Shown here one piece after another: positions 23,270 through 32,077 of a DNA stretch of 64,000 nt (the first letter of the stretch is position 1; each line of letters opens with the position of its first letter). The notes below the pieces were generated by a model. That model saw nothing but the letters and a program-made list of their open reading frames with translations. It did not search any database and was not told the DNA's origin. The position numbers and the translations under genes were made by a program. Origin of the DNA: Rhizomicrobium palustre (GTDB lineage: Bacteria; Pseudomonadota; Alphaproteobacteria; Micropepsales; Micropepsaceae); assembly GCF_011761565.1 (NCBI RefSeq), contig NZ_JAASRM010000001.1, forward strand, positions 2,418,139-2,482,138, written 5' to 3'.

Positions 23270-24790
23270 ATGGTCAAGAGTAGGACAGCCGGACTCATGT
23301 TGAAGCCTCGCACGGACCTCACGCCCAACACCTTCGAAAACGAACTCTATCCTCTGGTGACGCCCAACGGCTTTCGCGAATACGACGCGCGCTGGCTGTT
23401 CGGCAAAGAGCTGAACCTTCTGGGCGTGCAGGCGCTGGGCCTCGGCCTTGGCACCTTCTTCCAGAGCCGCAGTGTCACCCGCGTCGCCACGGGCCATGAC
23501 TATCGCGCCTATTCCTTGTCCATCAAGCAAGCGCTTACCCTCGGCCTGATGAATGCGGGCATGGAAGTCGTCGATGTCGGCGTCTGCACCACGCCGGTCG
23601 CCTATTACGCGCAGTTCGCGCTCGATTGCCCCGGCGTGGCGATGGTCACGGCGAGCCATAACGAAAACGGCTGGACCGGCGTGAAGATGGGGGCGCAAAA
23701 GCCGCTCACCTTCGGTCCGGAAGAAATGACCGCGTTGAAGGACATCGTGCTGAATGGCAAGGGTGTGGAGAAGGCGGGCGGTAAATACACCTTCGTGGAA
23801 AATTTCCGCGAAGAGTATCTCAAGGCCGTCACTGAAGGTCACAAGCTCTCGCGCCCGATCAAGGTGGTGGTCGCTACCGGCAACGGCACGGCTGGCGCGT
23901 TTGGTCCCGAAGCCTTGCGCCGCATTGGCGCCGAGGTGATCGAGATGGATGCGAAGCTCGATTATACCTTCCCGAACTACAATCCGAACCCCGAAGACCT
24001 CGAGATGCTGCACAAGATGGCCGATGCGGTGAAAGCCCATGGCGCCGAGCTTTGCATCGGTCTCGACGGCGATGGCGACCGCTGCGGCGTCGTCGATGAC
24101 CAGGGCGAGGAAATCTTCGCTGATAAGGTCGGCGTGCTCTTGGCCCGCGATATGTCCACCGCTCATAAGGGCGCGCAATTCGTGGTCGATGTGAAGTCGA
24201 CGGCGATCTACAACATCGATCCGGTGCTGAAGGCCAATGGCGTCAAGGTCGATTACTATAAGACCGGCCATTCCTACATTAAGCGCCGCACCGCCGAGCT
24301 GAAGGCGTTGTCGGGCTTCGAGAAGTCGGGCCACTATTTCTTCAACCCGCCTTATGGCCGTGGCTATGACGACGGCATCGTCGCCGCCATCGCCGTGCTC
24401 GAAATGCTCGATCACGCCGGCGGCAAGAAGCTGTCGGAACTCGAAGCGACGCTGCCCAAGACCTGGTCTTCGCCGACCATGAGCCCCTATTGCCCCGATG
24501 GCGAGAAGTACAAGGTGGTGGAAGCCATCACCAAGGAATACGAAGAGATGAAGGAGAAGGGCGAGAAGATCCTCGGCCAGAGCATCGTCTCTATCGTGAC
24601 CGTGAATGGCGTGCGCGTGACGCTGGAAGACGGCACCTGGTGTCTGGTGCGTGCCTCCTCCAACAAGCCCTCGCTGGTGGTGGTGGTGGAAAGCCCGGTC
24701 TCCGAAGAAGGCAAGATCGCCATCTTCCGCGACCTCGACGCCCGCCTCTCCAAGCACAAGGAAGTCGGTGAGTACGATCAGAAGATCTGA
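23270..24790 (+). CDS. Phosphomannomutase/phosphoglucomutase
   Basis: The 506-residue alpha-D-phosphohexomutase interconverts hexose 1- and 6-phosphates for glycolysis or polysaccharide precursor synthesis. The active-site phosphoserine loop TASHNENGWTG lies at residues 127-137 (Ser129). The metal loop GLDGDGDRCG is near residue 255-265, and the sugar/phosphate loops KTGHSYIK and GYDDGI follow. It resembles the AlgC/ManB group. ATG 23270 is used; a second in-frame ATG at 23297 is possible because neither has a clear ribosome-binding site. A strong terminator follows, so it is a single-gene unit. Confidence 0.9.
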   Translation: MVKSRTAGLMLKPRTDLTPNTFENELYPLVTPNGFREYDARWLFGKELNLLGVQALGLGLGTFFQSRSVTRVATGHDYRAYSLSIKQALTLGLMNAGMEVVDVGVCTTPVAYYAQFALDCPGVAMVTASHNENGWTGVKMGAQKPLTFGPEEMTALKDIVLNGKGVEKAGGKYTFVENFREEYLKAVTEGHKLSRPIKVVVATGNGTAGAFGPEALRRIGAEVIEMDAKLDYTFPNYNPNPEDLEMLHKMADAVKAHGAELCIGLDGDGDRCGVVDDQGEEIFADKVGVLLARDMSTAHKGAQFVVDVKSTAIYNIDPVLKANGVKVDYYKTGHSYIKRRTAELKALSGFEKSGHYFFNPPYGRGYDDGIVAAIAVLEMLDHAGGKKLSELEATLPKTWSSPTMSPYCPDGEKYKVVEAITKEYEEMKEKGEKILGQSIVSIVTVNGVRVTLEDGTWCLVRASSNKPSLVVVVESPVSEEGKIAIFRDLDARLSKHKEVGEYDQKI

Positions 24791-24813
24791 TCGCATCGCA
24801 AAAGCGATTGCGG

Positions 24814-24846
24814 AAAGGGGCTGCTCACGCAGCCCCTTTTTGTTTT
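24814..24846 (+). terminator. Intrinsic terminator of the phosphohexomutase gene
   Basis: AAAGGGGCTGC and GCAGCCCCTTT form a perfect 11-bp stem with a TCAC loop, followed by TTTGTTTT. It begins 23 bases after the stop codon. Confidence 0.9.
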
Positions 24847-24861
24847 GGTGAAGGGTGTGTA

Positions 24862-24890
24862 TTGACAATGTCAGTACATTGTTTTATGCC
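24862..24890 (+). promoter_or_regulatory. Promoter and palindromic operator of the toxin-antitoxin pair
   Basis: TTGACA (24862-24867) is a consensus -35. CAATGT-CAGT-ACATTG (24866-24881) is a perfect inverted repeat that overlaps it and fills the spacer. A weak -10, TATGCC, falls at 24885-24890. The arrangement suits autorepression by the antitoxin, whose N-terminal ribbon-helix-helix would occupy the palindrome. Confidence 0.65.
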
Positions 24891-24913
24891 TGCGATGCAA
24901 AGGAGCCTCTCCC

Positions 24914-25192
24914 ATGTCCCAGCCGGGCCGAAAGGATGATGTAATTCAGATTAGAGCCTCGGCGGAAACGAAGGCTCTATTGAATCGTGCTGCGCAATTG
25001 CGTGGTCAGAAACTTTCGGAATTCATGCTCGATAGCGCCCGCCGGGAAGCCGAAACGGCGATCCTGGATCAGCGTGTTTTCTTTTTGGACGATGAAGCGC
25101 ACACGGCTTTTCTCGCCATGTTGGATGCGCCGCCAAAGCCAAACGCTGCGCTGAAAAAACTGCTTTCCCGCAAGCCTGCCTGGGAGCGCTAA
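24914..25192 (+). CDS. DUF1778 (TacA-like) antitoxin
   Basis: The 92-residue protein has an N-terminal ribbon-helix-helix (KDDVIQIRASAETKALLNRAA, then GQKLSEFMLDSARREAE). This is the DUF1778/TacA pattern, which binds DNA as a dimer and neutralises a GNAT toxin with its flexible C-terminal part. That tail is visible here as FFLDDEAHTAFLAMLDAPP and a basic end. An AGGAG site precedes ATG 24914. The toxin gene begins 6 bases after its stop codon, and a palindromic operator lies directly upstream. Confidence 0.88.
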   Translation: MSQPGRKDDVIQIRASAETKALLNRAAQLRGQKLSEFMLDSARREAETAILDQRVFFLDDEAHTAFLAMLDAPPKPNAALKKLLSRKPAWER

Positions 25193-25198
25193 TTTCCC

Positions 25199-25711
25199 TT
25201 GGGCACCATTCTTCGCCCCGTGCCGCTAAATGCCCAGCATGATGTCTCGGATTTCGCCAACGGCAAGCATCCTGAGCTTGATCTTTGGCTGAAGGAGCGT
25301 GCTCTTCCCAGCGAAGGTCTATCTGCGCGTTGCTATGTAATCTGCACGAAGGACGCGCCGTGCAAAGTCATCGGCTATTATGCGTTATCCACGGCCATGG
25401 CGGAGAGATTGGCGCTTCCGAGCGCGAAGCTGCGGCGAGGAATGCCTGAGAGGGTGCCGCTGCTTCTTATCGGACGGTTGGCAATCGACGCGTCCATGCA
25501 AGGCCATGGCTATGGTGCGGATTTGCTCAGCGACGCAGTTCGTCGTTGTTGTACAGCGGCCGAGATTGTCGCTGCGCGTGCGATTATCACCCATGCGATT
25601 GATGAGGCTGCTGTCCAGTTCTATGCCCACCACGGATTTCGTCGATCACTGTTCGGCGAGCGGTTAATGGTTCTGCCCATTGAGGACGTGAAACTCGGTA
25701 TTCTCGGATAG
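25199..25711 (+). CDS. GNAT-family toxin (TacT-like)
   Basis: The 170-residue acetyltransferase is of the type that acetylates aminoacyl-tRNA and stops translation. The fold is visible in VIGYYALSTAMAERLALP, the acetyl-CoA-binding LLIGRLAIDASMQGHGYGADLLSDA (the Q/RxxGxG/A loop is QGHGYG) and the late Tyr in AVQFYAHHGFRRS, which matches the catalytic tyrosine region. The start is TTG 25199, 6 bases after the antitoxin stop; no ATG is available before the conserved N terminus. The gene pair is a type II toxin-antitoxin module. Low translation from TTG would keep toxin below antitoxin. Confidence 0.85.
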   Translation: MGTILRPVPLNAQHDVSDFANGKHPELDLWLKERALPSEGLSARCYVICTKDAPCKVIGYYALSTAMAERLALPSAKLRRGMPERVPLLLIGRLAIDASMQGHGYGADLLSDAVRRCCTAAEIVAARAIITHAIDEAAVQFYAHHGFRRSLFGERLMVLPIEDVKLGILG

Positions 25712-26130
25712 TCTTGCCGTTGAAATTAGCCCGCTAAGTCCCCATCTAATGTGGGCTCTTTGACTTCGCTGGATGACCACCTCAGCATCGCTTTGATGCG
25801 CACAAATTTTCTGGCGATTTTCTAATGCCGTCAGGCCGTTATCGCCCAAAACGCCGATTGGAACGTAAATTTTTGCATTTCCGTCCCCGCGTCTATCCAA
25901 CAAGGAGGCAGGGCACAAAAAACGTGCAAACGCGAATACCAAAATCAAGCTGTTGGGGAATTTGATGTGACCCGCGCCATGCATGGTGCGTGTTTCGAGG
26001 CCGCGCATCTTTCGCCGTGCCAGCTCTCTAATTTTCTTCAGGCGCGAGCCGTTCGCCTGCATTTGAGATGAGAAGAATTATCCGGGCGGCGAGCCTCGAA
26101 GCACGCACAGCGCACCACCACAGCTCACCA
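25712..26130. other. Gene-poor spacer after the toxin gene
   Basis: These 419 bases have a lower G+C content than their surroundings and no gene I can support. A leftward open frame overlaps the toxin gene and encodes an arginine-rich, low-order sequence, so I do not call it. The stretch may be debris at the edge of an acquired toxin-antitoxin segment, but no direct repeats, integrase or tRNA were seen. Confidence 0.4.
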
Positions 26131-26931
26131 TCACCCCAGCGCATCCCACAGCATTTTGCCCGTCGTGATCACCACCACGATGGCGAAGGGGCCGATGAGG
26201 CGCTTGGCGTCCACCCCGTAGCGATAATGGGCCGCAACCGCGGAGGTGGCGAACATCACCGGCGCCACAATGCCGAAGCCGAGCAGATTGAAAAAGCCAT
26301 AGGAGTATTTCGGCAAGCCTTCCGCGTTCCAGCCCATCACCACCGCAAGCACAGCGCCTATCGCGGTCACGGCAATGGCAATGAACCAAGCCAAAGCCTC
26401 GCTCGCCTTGCGCGATGGCAAGGTGTTAGAGGAAAGGGCGAGTGCGATGCCGGTCGTGCCGGTGATGAGCCCCGCCATAGTCTGAGCCGCTCCAGTCTTC
26501 GCAACGAAGCGATCAACCCTCTTGGAACGGCTCGCCCAAAACGTCACCACAACCACGGCCAACGCGAAAAGACCGAAGAAAATCTCACGCAGCATTGCGG
26601 GAAAAAGAAAAAGTCCCGCCATACCCAATACCAAACCCATCGCGACAAAGGGCAGCGCCTGTTTCACCTCTGACGGGTTCAGCGCCTTGGCGTGATGCGC
26701 GGCCATGTTGAGGCTGAGCGGCAGAAGGCAGGCAAGGCTGGTGCCTGCGGCAAGCGGGAAACGCACCGCCGTGGCTACCCCCAATTGCTCCGCCACCTGA
26801 TACAGCGCGGGCACCAGGATCAGCCCCGCGCCACGGCCCAAGAGGCCCGAAAAGAGCCCCGCCGCCGCGCCCGCGATCAACAATCCGAGACCAAGGGTTC
26901 CGGCATCGCTGCCGCCGCTGAAAAAGTCCAT
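26131..26931 (-). CDS. TauE/SafE family membrane permease
   Basis: The 266-residue protein has about eight hydrophobic segments and the family's paired GLFSGLLGRGAG and ALSSNTLPSRKASEALAWF regions, one in each half, typical of TauE/SafE (DUF81) exporters. Members move sulfite, sulfoacetate or other organic sulfonates and anions across the inner membrane; no gene here indicates the substrate. ATG 26931 is preferred over GTG 26940 because AAGGTG lies 8 bases before it. It is divergent from the secreted esterase gene. Confidence 0.82.
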   Translation of the reverse strand: MDFFSGGSDAGTLGLGLLIAGAAAGLFSGLLGRGAGLILVPALYQVAEQLGVATAVRFPLAAGTSLACLLPLSLNMAAHHAKALNPSEVKQALPFVAMGLVLGMAGLFLFPAMLREIFFGLFALAVVVVTFWASRSKRVDRFVAKTGAAQTMAGLITGTTGIALALSSNTLPSRKASEALAWFIAIAVTAIGAVLAVVMGWNAEGLPKYSYGFFNLLGFGIVAPVMFATSAVAAHYRYGVDAKRLIGPFAIVVVITTGKMLWDALG

Positions 26932-27012
26932 CGCTGTCACCTTGTGTGCGGCGGCAGTTCAACTTGCCTCGCCGCGCGGCGCAAGCCATCTTGCAGGAAA
27001 ATGGAGTGCATC

Positions 27013-28014
27013 ATGAAACGCCGCACAGTCTTGGGCCAAATGGTATTGGGCGCGGTTGCAACCGCTGCGCTTTCCACTCAAAAGGCAAAGGCCGAAGCGA
27101 TGAATGCCAGCGGTGCACTTTCCACCGATCCCACCGAAACGATCCCGCTCTGGCCGGGCACGCCGCCGGGCGGCGAGGGCGTTTCACTGCCGAACGAGAT
27201 CGTGGAGCGTTCCACCGACATCAACGCTTTTCATGATCGCTTCGTGCACAAGGTCGGCACGCCCTTGCTGACGGTGTTCCGTCCCGAGCGGCCCGATGGC
27301 TCAGCCATTTTGATGGCGCCGGGCGGCGGCTATGTCCGCGAGGTGCTCGACAAGGAAGGCTTCGAGACGGCGCGCTATTTCAACAAAGCGGGCATCACCG
27401 TCTTTGTGCTGCGCTATCGCTTGCCGGCGGAAGGCTGGAAGAATGGCGCCGATGTGCCGTTGCAAGATGCCCAGCGCGCGCTGCGCCTGATCCGCGCCCA
27501 TGCGGACCATTACGGCCTCGATGTGAAGCGCATCGGCGTGATGGGATTCTCCGCAGGCGGACATGTCGCCGCCTCGCTCGCCACCCGTTTTGCCGAGAAG
27601 GTTTATGCGCCCATCGATTCTGCCGATGCGCTGGACGCGCGCCCCGATTTCGCCGGTTTGATGTATCCGGTCATCACCATGTCGGCCGCCGCGCATATGG
27701 GCTCGCGCAAAGCCTTGATCGGCGACGCGCCAAGCGCTGAGACGATCGCGCATTATTCCTGTGAGATGCGGGTGGCCGCCGATACCGCGCCCAGCTTCAT
27801 CGCCTTTGCGCAGGACGATACCGCGGTGCCGCCTATCGGCAATTCCGTGGCGATGTATCTCTCCCTCGCCAATGCCAAAGTGCCGGTCGAAATGCATGCC
27901 TTCCAGGAGGGCGGTCACGGCTTCGGCATTCGTCAGGCACAAGGAAAGACCTGCGCCGCTTGGCCGGAATTGTTCCTCACCTGGGCACGGCGTGGCGGCT
28001 GGGTGAAGGGCTAA
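27013..28014 (+). CDS. Exported alpha/beta-hydrolase, BD-FAE/acetylxylan-esterase-like
   Basis: The 333-residue protein begins MKRRTVLGQMVLGAVATAALS, a twin-arginine-like or Sec export signal, then has a typical esterase fold. The oxyanion segment is LMAPGGGYVREV, the nucleophile elbow is GFSAGGH, the acid is in FAQDDTAVP and the catalytic His in EGGHGFGIR. It resembles polysaccharide-side-chain esterases of the BD-FAE/acetylxylan esterase group, so deacetylation of a plant or microbial polysaccharide is likely. ATG 27013 has GGAG 6 bases before it; ATG 27001 is also in frame. It is convergent with and overlaps the GT22 gene by 4 bases. Confidence 0.8.
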   Translation: MKRRTVLGQMVLGAVATAALSTQKAKAEAMNASGALSTDPTETIPLWPGTPPGGEGVSLPNEIVERSTDINAFHDRFVHKVGTPLLTVFRPERPDGSAILMAPGGGYVREVLDKEGFETARYFNKAGITVFVLRYRLPAEGWKNGADVPLQDAQRALRLIRAHADHYGLDVKRIGVMGFSAGGHVAASLATRFAEKVYAPIDSADALDARPDFAGLMYPVITMSAAAHMGSRKALIGDAPSAETIAHYSCEMRVAADTAPSFIAFAQDDTAVPPIGNSVAMYLSLANAKVPVEMHAFQEGGHGFGIRQAQGKTCAAWPELFLTWARRGGWVKG

Positions 28015-29609
28015 TCCCAATTGGGCTTGCACGGGGCGACTGGCGTGTTGCCCTGTCCGGGCTCAATTTTATACAGCGTCAGGAAGCGCAGCTTGGGCGG
28101 ATGGATCGGCCCTTTGCGCTTCATATCGGCATAAGCGCAGAGAAACTTCGTCGCCGCGATGGCCGATTGCGGTGAGCTCGCGAAGAGATATTCGGAGTAC
28201 AGCAGCTCCGCCTTTACGCCCTTCGCGACCGGCGGCAGCGCGGGATAATCCGTCATCAGATACACCGGCCCCTTCTTCAGCTGGGCTTCCAGATCGGCGC
28301 GATCAAAGAGAATGTCGATGCGATAAGGCTTAGGCCGCACCATCGGGTAATTGTCGAAGCGGTCCGCTTCATAGCTGAAGCCCTGAAAGCCGCTTGGGAA
28401 ATGACGATAGAGATACTTCGCCATGCGCATATGCGGGCGCAGGCCGAAGGGATAAAGCGCCAGGAACACCATCGCCACGACGGCGGTCCAGAGCACGAAC
28501 TTGGCGGCGAAGGATTGGCGATAAGCCCACACCCGCTCGAAAACGGGAAACGGGCGCCCTGGCGCGAAGGCCATCACAGGATAAGCGGTGAAGAAATAGA
28601 CCAGCGGGAACAGGAAGCGCTCTTCCTTATGCCCCATCAGGCAATGCACCAGGAAGAATGGCACCGTCGCCCAAATGATGACATGGCGCGGGTTGCGGAT
28701 CACCGCGATCACCATGGCGATCATCAGAGCTGCCGTGATGGGCGCGAAGATGGTGCCGATCTCGAGATAGAAATACGCAAACCACGGCGAGGTGCCGAAA
28801 ACTCGCGAGGCGACGCCCTGGATCAGATTGACGTCAACATAGTTCCACGGCGGGAAACACCACACGCCATAGCCCCAACGGTCGATCAGGGCCGAGATGG
28901 CGACAACCGCAAGCCCGCCCGCGATGAAGGCCGCAAGTTTTGTCCAATGCAGCCGGGCCTGGAATGCTAACCAAGCGAACAATCCCAGCACCAGGAGGGC
29001 TGCCTGGAAGCGGCATTCAAACGCCGCCCCGCACAACAACCCAGCCCAGAAGAGCGGCGCGAGGCGATCCTTGCCGCGTACCGCCACCACTAGCGCCAAG
29101 GCGAAGAACGCCGCCGAGGCCGTCTCCGATGCGGTGCGGACGAACAGATACGGCAGAAAGCCCATGAAGGGCAGCAGCCGCGCATAGGCCATGCGCGCGC
29201 CGGGGCGGGAAAGATCGCTAATCAGGAAGCGGGCGAAGACCGCCAAGACGTAGAGCGAGAAGGCGCCCGTCACTGCCCGGAGCACGAACATCAACGCGAA
29301 GGGATCGAGCCCTAACAGCGTGAGCGGCTTGGCAATGAGGAAATAGAGAAACGGCTGGAAGAAGGGCCGCGCCTTGGCGGCATATTCCCAAGGCAGCTCC
29401 GCCGGGCTTGTAAGCCCGAGCTTCATCGCCATGTATTCCAGGATCTGGAAGTGCTCGTCCGGGAAGAAGAAGGTCTGGCTGAACCAAGCCGTCAGGGCGG
29501 TGACGAGGGCAAGGAGGATGAGCGAGCGCCGGAGCGTCCCCTCCAGCGAGGGATCGCGCCACATCGTCGCCAGCCAGATTTTCGCCTTCGTGGCCACGCG
29601 CGGGGTCAT
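28011..29609 (-). CDS. GT22-like (Alg9/PIG-B type) membrane mannosyltransferase homologue
   Basis: The roughly 532-residue protein has many hydrophobic segments across its length. It carries FFFPDEHFQILEY near the N terminus, the luminal/periplasmic acidic loop expected of GT-C glycosyltransferases, and HKEERFLFPLVYF in the middle. That HKEERFLFP motif is the hallmark of family GT22 (eukaryotic ALG9, ALG12, PIG-B), which uses dolichyl/polyprenyl-phosphate mannose. Transfer of a hexose outside the cytoplasmic membrane is therefore likely; acceptor unknown. ATG 29609 has GAGG 9 bases upstream; ATG 29624 is an alternative 5 codons earlier. Its 3' end overlaps the convergent esterase gene. Confidence 0.75.
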   Translation of the reverse strand: MTPRVATKAKIWLATMWRDPSLEGTLRRSLILLALVTALTAWFSQTFFFPDEHFQILEYMAMKLGLTSPAELPWEYAAKARPFFQPFLYFLIAKPLTLLGLDPFALMFVLRAVTGAFSLYVLAVFARFLISDLSRPGARMAYARLLPFMGFLPYLFVRTASETASAAFFALALVVAVRGKDRLAPLFWAGLLCGAAFECRFQAALLVLGLFAWLAFQARLHWTKLAAFIAGGLAVVAISALIDRWGYGVWCFPPWNYVDVNLIQGVASRVFGTSPWFAYFYLEIGTIFAPITAALMIAMVIAVIRNPRHVIIWATVPFFLVHCLMGHKEERFLFPLVYFFTAYPVMAFAPGRPFPVFERVWAYRQSFAAKFVLWTAVVAMVFLALYPFGLRPHMRMAKYLYRHFPSGFQGFSYEADRFDNYPMVRPKPYRIDILFDRADLEAQLKKGPVYLMTDYPALPPVAKGVKAELLYSEYLFASSPQSAIAATKFLCAYADMKRKGPIHPPKLRFLTLYKIEPGQGNTPVAPCKPNWD

Positions 29610-29662
29610 GGAGTTCTGCCTCATGACCCCTGGTTAGGCGGGCGCCCCGGCCCCGTCAACTG

Positions 29663-32011
29663 TCAGGCCAGAAGGGCGAGTTTTCCCGCCTTGAGGCCGA
29701 AACTTGCGGGCTTCTTGGCCCCCAGCGTGACCGGCAAAGCCTCGCCGCCATAGCGAAGGGTGAAGGACTGTTTGCCATTTGCGGTGAGGGTCAGCCGTTC
29801 CAGCGCGCCGTTTTTCCAGGATAAATCGGCGGTAACGCCGCCGCGTGCCCGCACACCTTTGAGCGAGCCATTCGGCCAAGCCTTCGGCAGCGCGGGCAGG
29901 GCGATGATCTGGCCGTTGAAGCTCTGCAGCAGCATTTCGGAAATGCCATTGGCGCCGCCGAAATTGCCGTCGATCTGGAAGGGCGGATGCGCGTCGAACA
30001 TATTGGGATAGGTGCGTTCCGGCCCTGCGAGGAACTTCAGGATCTTGAAGGCATGCTCGCCATCGGCCAGTCGCGCCCACCAATTGAGCCGCCACGCCGT
30101 GCCCCAGCCGGTCGCCTCATCGCCACGAATCTCGAGCGACTTCTTCGCGGCATCGGTCAGCTTCGGCGTGTCGTAAACGTTGAACTGCGATGAGGGAAAC
30201 AGCCCATAAAGATGGCTGACATGGCGATGATGGATATCAGGCGCGTCCATATCCCAATCTTCCAGCCATTCCTGCAACTGTCCCGCCTTGCCGATCAAAT
30301 CCGGCGCCAGCTTGGCCCGCATCGCCTTTACCTCCGCCGCGAAGGCGGTATCGGATTTAAGCTGCGCTGCCGCCGCCGCGGTGCAATCAAAGAGATCGCG
30401 CAGGATTTGCGTATCCATCGCGGGGCCAGCGCAGATCGTGGTGCCGAAGGGGTGATCATGCTCGGGCGACATCGACGGGTTGGTAACCATCCAGCCATGT
30501 TTGGGATGGGCCACCAGCGTATCGAGGAAGAACTGCGAAGCGCCCTTCATCAAAGGATACAACTCCTTCAAGAAGGCGGCATTTCGGCTGTAATCATAGT
30601 GATCGTAAAGCTGGACGCACAGCCAAGCCCCACCCATAGGCCAGGTGCCATATTGCGCCCCATCGATCGGCGCCGTTGCGCGCCAGATATCGGTGTTGTG
30701 GTGGGCGACCCAGCCGCGCGCGTTGTACTGCTCCTTGGCGGTGACTTGGCCGGTAACAGCGATGTCCTTCACCAGCGCCAGCAGCGGCTCGACGCATTCG
30801 GGCAGATTGCCGGGCTCGGCGATCCAGTAATTCATCTCGGTATTGATGTTGATCGTGTACTTGCCTTGCCAGGGGGCGTTCAGGCTCTCATTCCACAGCC
30901 CTTGCAGGCCCGCCGCTTGTCCGCCCGGACGTGAGGAGGAGATCAACAGATAGCGCCCGAACTGGTAATAGAGCGCCGCCAGCGCGGGGTCGGATTCCAA
31001 GGCATCGGCGTGAACGCGCTTGTTGGTGGGAAGATCGGCCACCGCGCTGCGGCCAAGGTCCAGCTTCACGCGGCCAAACAGGCGCTGATAATCGGCGATG
31101 TGATCGGCCAGGAGCTTTTCATAAGGCTTGGCGGCGGCTTTCTCGATGGCGGCTTTGGCAAGTGCTTCCGGCTCGCCGGAAATATCGTCGTAACGCTTGA
31201 AGTTGGTATTGATCGCGATCAGCAGCGTCACGGCATCAGCGAATTGAACGCGCAGGCCCTTGTCGGTTTTGATCAGCCTGCCGCCCTCGTTCAGCATGCG
31301 CACGCGGGCATTGAAGCGGAGCTTACCAGGGATGCCTTGCTGGTCGGTGTTGACGCCGCGCAGAATGAGATCATTTCCATCCATCGCGACATTGGTCTTT
31401 TGCGGGCTTTCGAAGCCGATGGCGAAAGACATGCCCTTCGGGGCATCCGCCTTGAAACGCACCACGATCACCTGATCCACGGCGCTGGAGAAATATTCGC
31501 GCACGAAATTCTTGCGGTCGCGCACAAACTCGATCCGCGCCACCGCGCTTTCAAGGTCCAGGCTGCGCCGGTACTGCAGTGAGGGTCCCGCCCATTCGTC
31601 ATTGATCAAAAGGCTGCCGACGGTCTGATAGGAAAGCTGCATCAGCGGCTCAGCCATCATCTCCTTATTGATGAAATCCTGCGCCTCGCGATAGCGGCCT
31701 TCGAAGACCAGCTTCTGGGCTTCCTTCAGATGTGCGGCGGCGCCTTTATGCGCGGGCTGATAGGGGCTTCCAGCCCAGAGCGTGGATTCATTGAGCTGAA
31801 TACGGTCCTCGCTCGGTCCGCCATAGATCATCGCGCCCAGGCGGCCATTGCCGATGGGCATGGCTTCCACCCATTCGGCGGCGGGCTGCTCATACCACAG
31901 CGTCAGATCGCTTAGCTTTTCCCGCGTCGTTGGGGTAAGGGCGCTCGCGGCCTTGAGGCTGCCAAGAAAGGCAGCCGTCATCTGCATCGCCATACGGCGG
32001 GAAAAGGTCAT
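29663..32011 (-). CDS. GH95 glycosidase (alpha-L-fucosidase type)
   Basis: The 782-residue enzyme is a full-length family 95 glycoside hydrolase, inverting alpha-1,2-L-fucosidase or alpha-L-galactosidase. The start region WYEQPAAEWVEAMPIGNGRLGAM is characteristic. ININTEMNYW holds the asparagine pair (388 and 390) that assists catalysis, SPEHDHP holds the general acid Glu517, and FQIDGNFGGANGISEML holds the Asp partner. An N-terminal MTFSRRMAMQMTAAFLGSLKAA suggests a twin-arginine-type signal. The GGGGA part of its ribosome-binding site lies inside an inverted repeat just upstream of the ATG. The GT22-like gene follows 53 bases later. Confidence 0.9.
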   Translation of the reverse strand: MTFSRRMAMQMTAAFLGSLKAASALTPTTREKLSDLTLWYEQPAAEWVEAMPIGNGRLGAMIYGGPSEDRIQLNESTLWAGSPYQPAHKGAAAHLKEAQKLVFEGRYREAQDFINKEMMAEPLMQLSYQTVGSLLINDEWAGPSLQYRRSLDLESAVARIEFVRDRKNFVREYFSSAVDQVIVVRFKADAPKGMSFAIGFESPQKTNVAMDGNDLILRGVNTDQQGIPGKLRFNARVRMLNEGGRLIKTDKGLRVQFADAVTLLIAINTNFKRYDDISGEPEALAKAAIEKAAAKPYEKLLADHIADYQRLFGRVKLDLGRSAVADLPTNKRVHADALESDPALAALYYQFGRYLLISSSRPGGQAAGLQGLWNESLNAPWQGKYTININTEMNYWIAEPGNLPECVEPLLALVKDIAVTGQVTAKEQYNARGWVAHHNTDIWRATAPIDGAQYGTWPMGGAWLCVQLYDHYDYSRNAAFLKELYPLMKGASQFFLDTLVAHPKHGWMVTNPSMSPEHDHPFGTTICAGPAMDTQILRDLFDCTAAAAAQLKSDTAFAAEVKAMRAKLAPDLIGKAGQLQEWLEDWDMDAPDIHHRHVSHLYGLFPSSQFNVYDTPKLTDAAKKSLEIRGDEATGWGTAWRLNWWARLADGEHAFKILKFLAGPERTYPNMFDAHPPFQIDGNFGGANGISEMLLQSFNGQIIALPALPKAWPNGSLKGVRARGGVTADLSWKNGALERLTLTANGKQSFTLRYGGEALPVTLGAKKPASFGLKAGKLALLA

Positions 32012-32018
32012 GGATGTC

Positions 32019-32044
32019 TCCCCAGTGTTTTTGTTGACTGGGGA
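32019..32044 (-). promoter_or_regulatory. Hairpin masking the GH95 ribosome-binding site
   Basis: On the coding strand TCCCCAGT (32044-32037) can pair perfectly with ACTGGGGA (32026-32019) across a 10-base A-rich loop. The GGGGA of the ribosome-binding site is in the second arm, 8 bases before the ATG. Such a structure could limit translation; no ligand or RNA partner is apparent. Confidence 0.5.
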
Positions 32045-32077
32045 TATAGCACACTTGTCCGAGAAATGCCCCGGCGA

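Noticed and set aside
23249-24868. 539-codon leftward open frame opposite the phosphohexomutase gene
   Set aside because: It mirrors the phosphomutase codons almost exactly, is rich in His/Arg/Gly as expected for antisense frames, and runs through the mutase terminator.
25664-26062. Leftward 132-codon frame after the toxin gene
   Set aside because: It overlaps the toxin gene, is arginine-rich and lacks a recognisable fold or good start site; a remnant cannot be excluded but is not supported.
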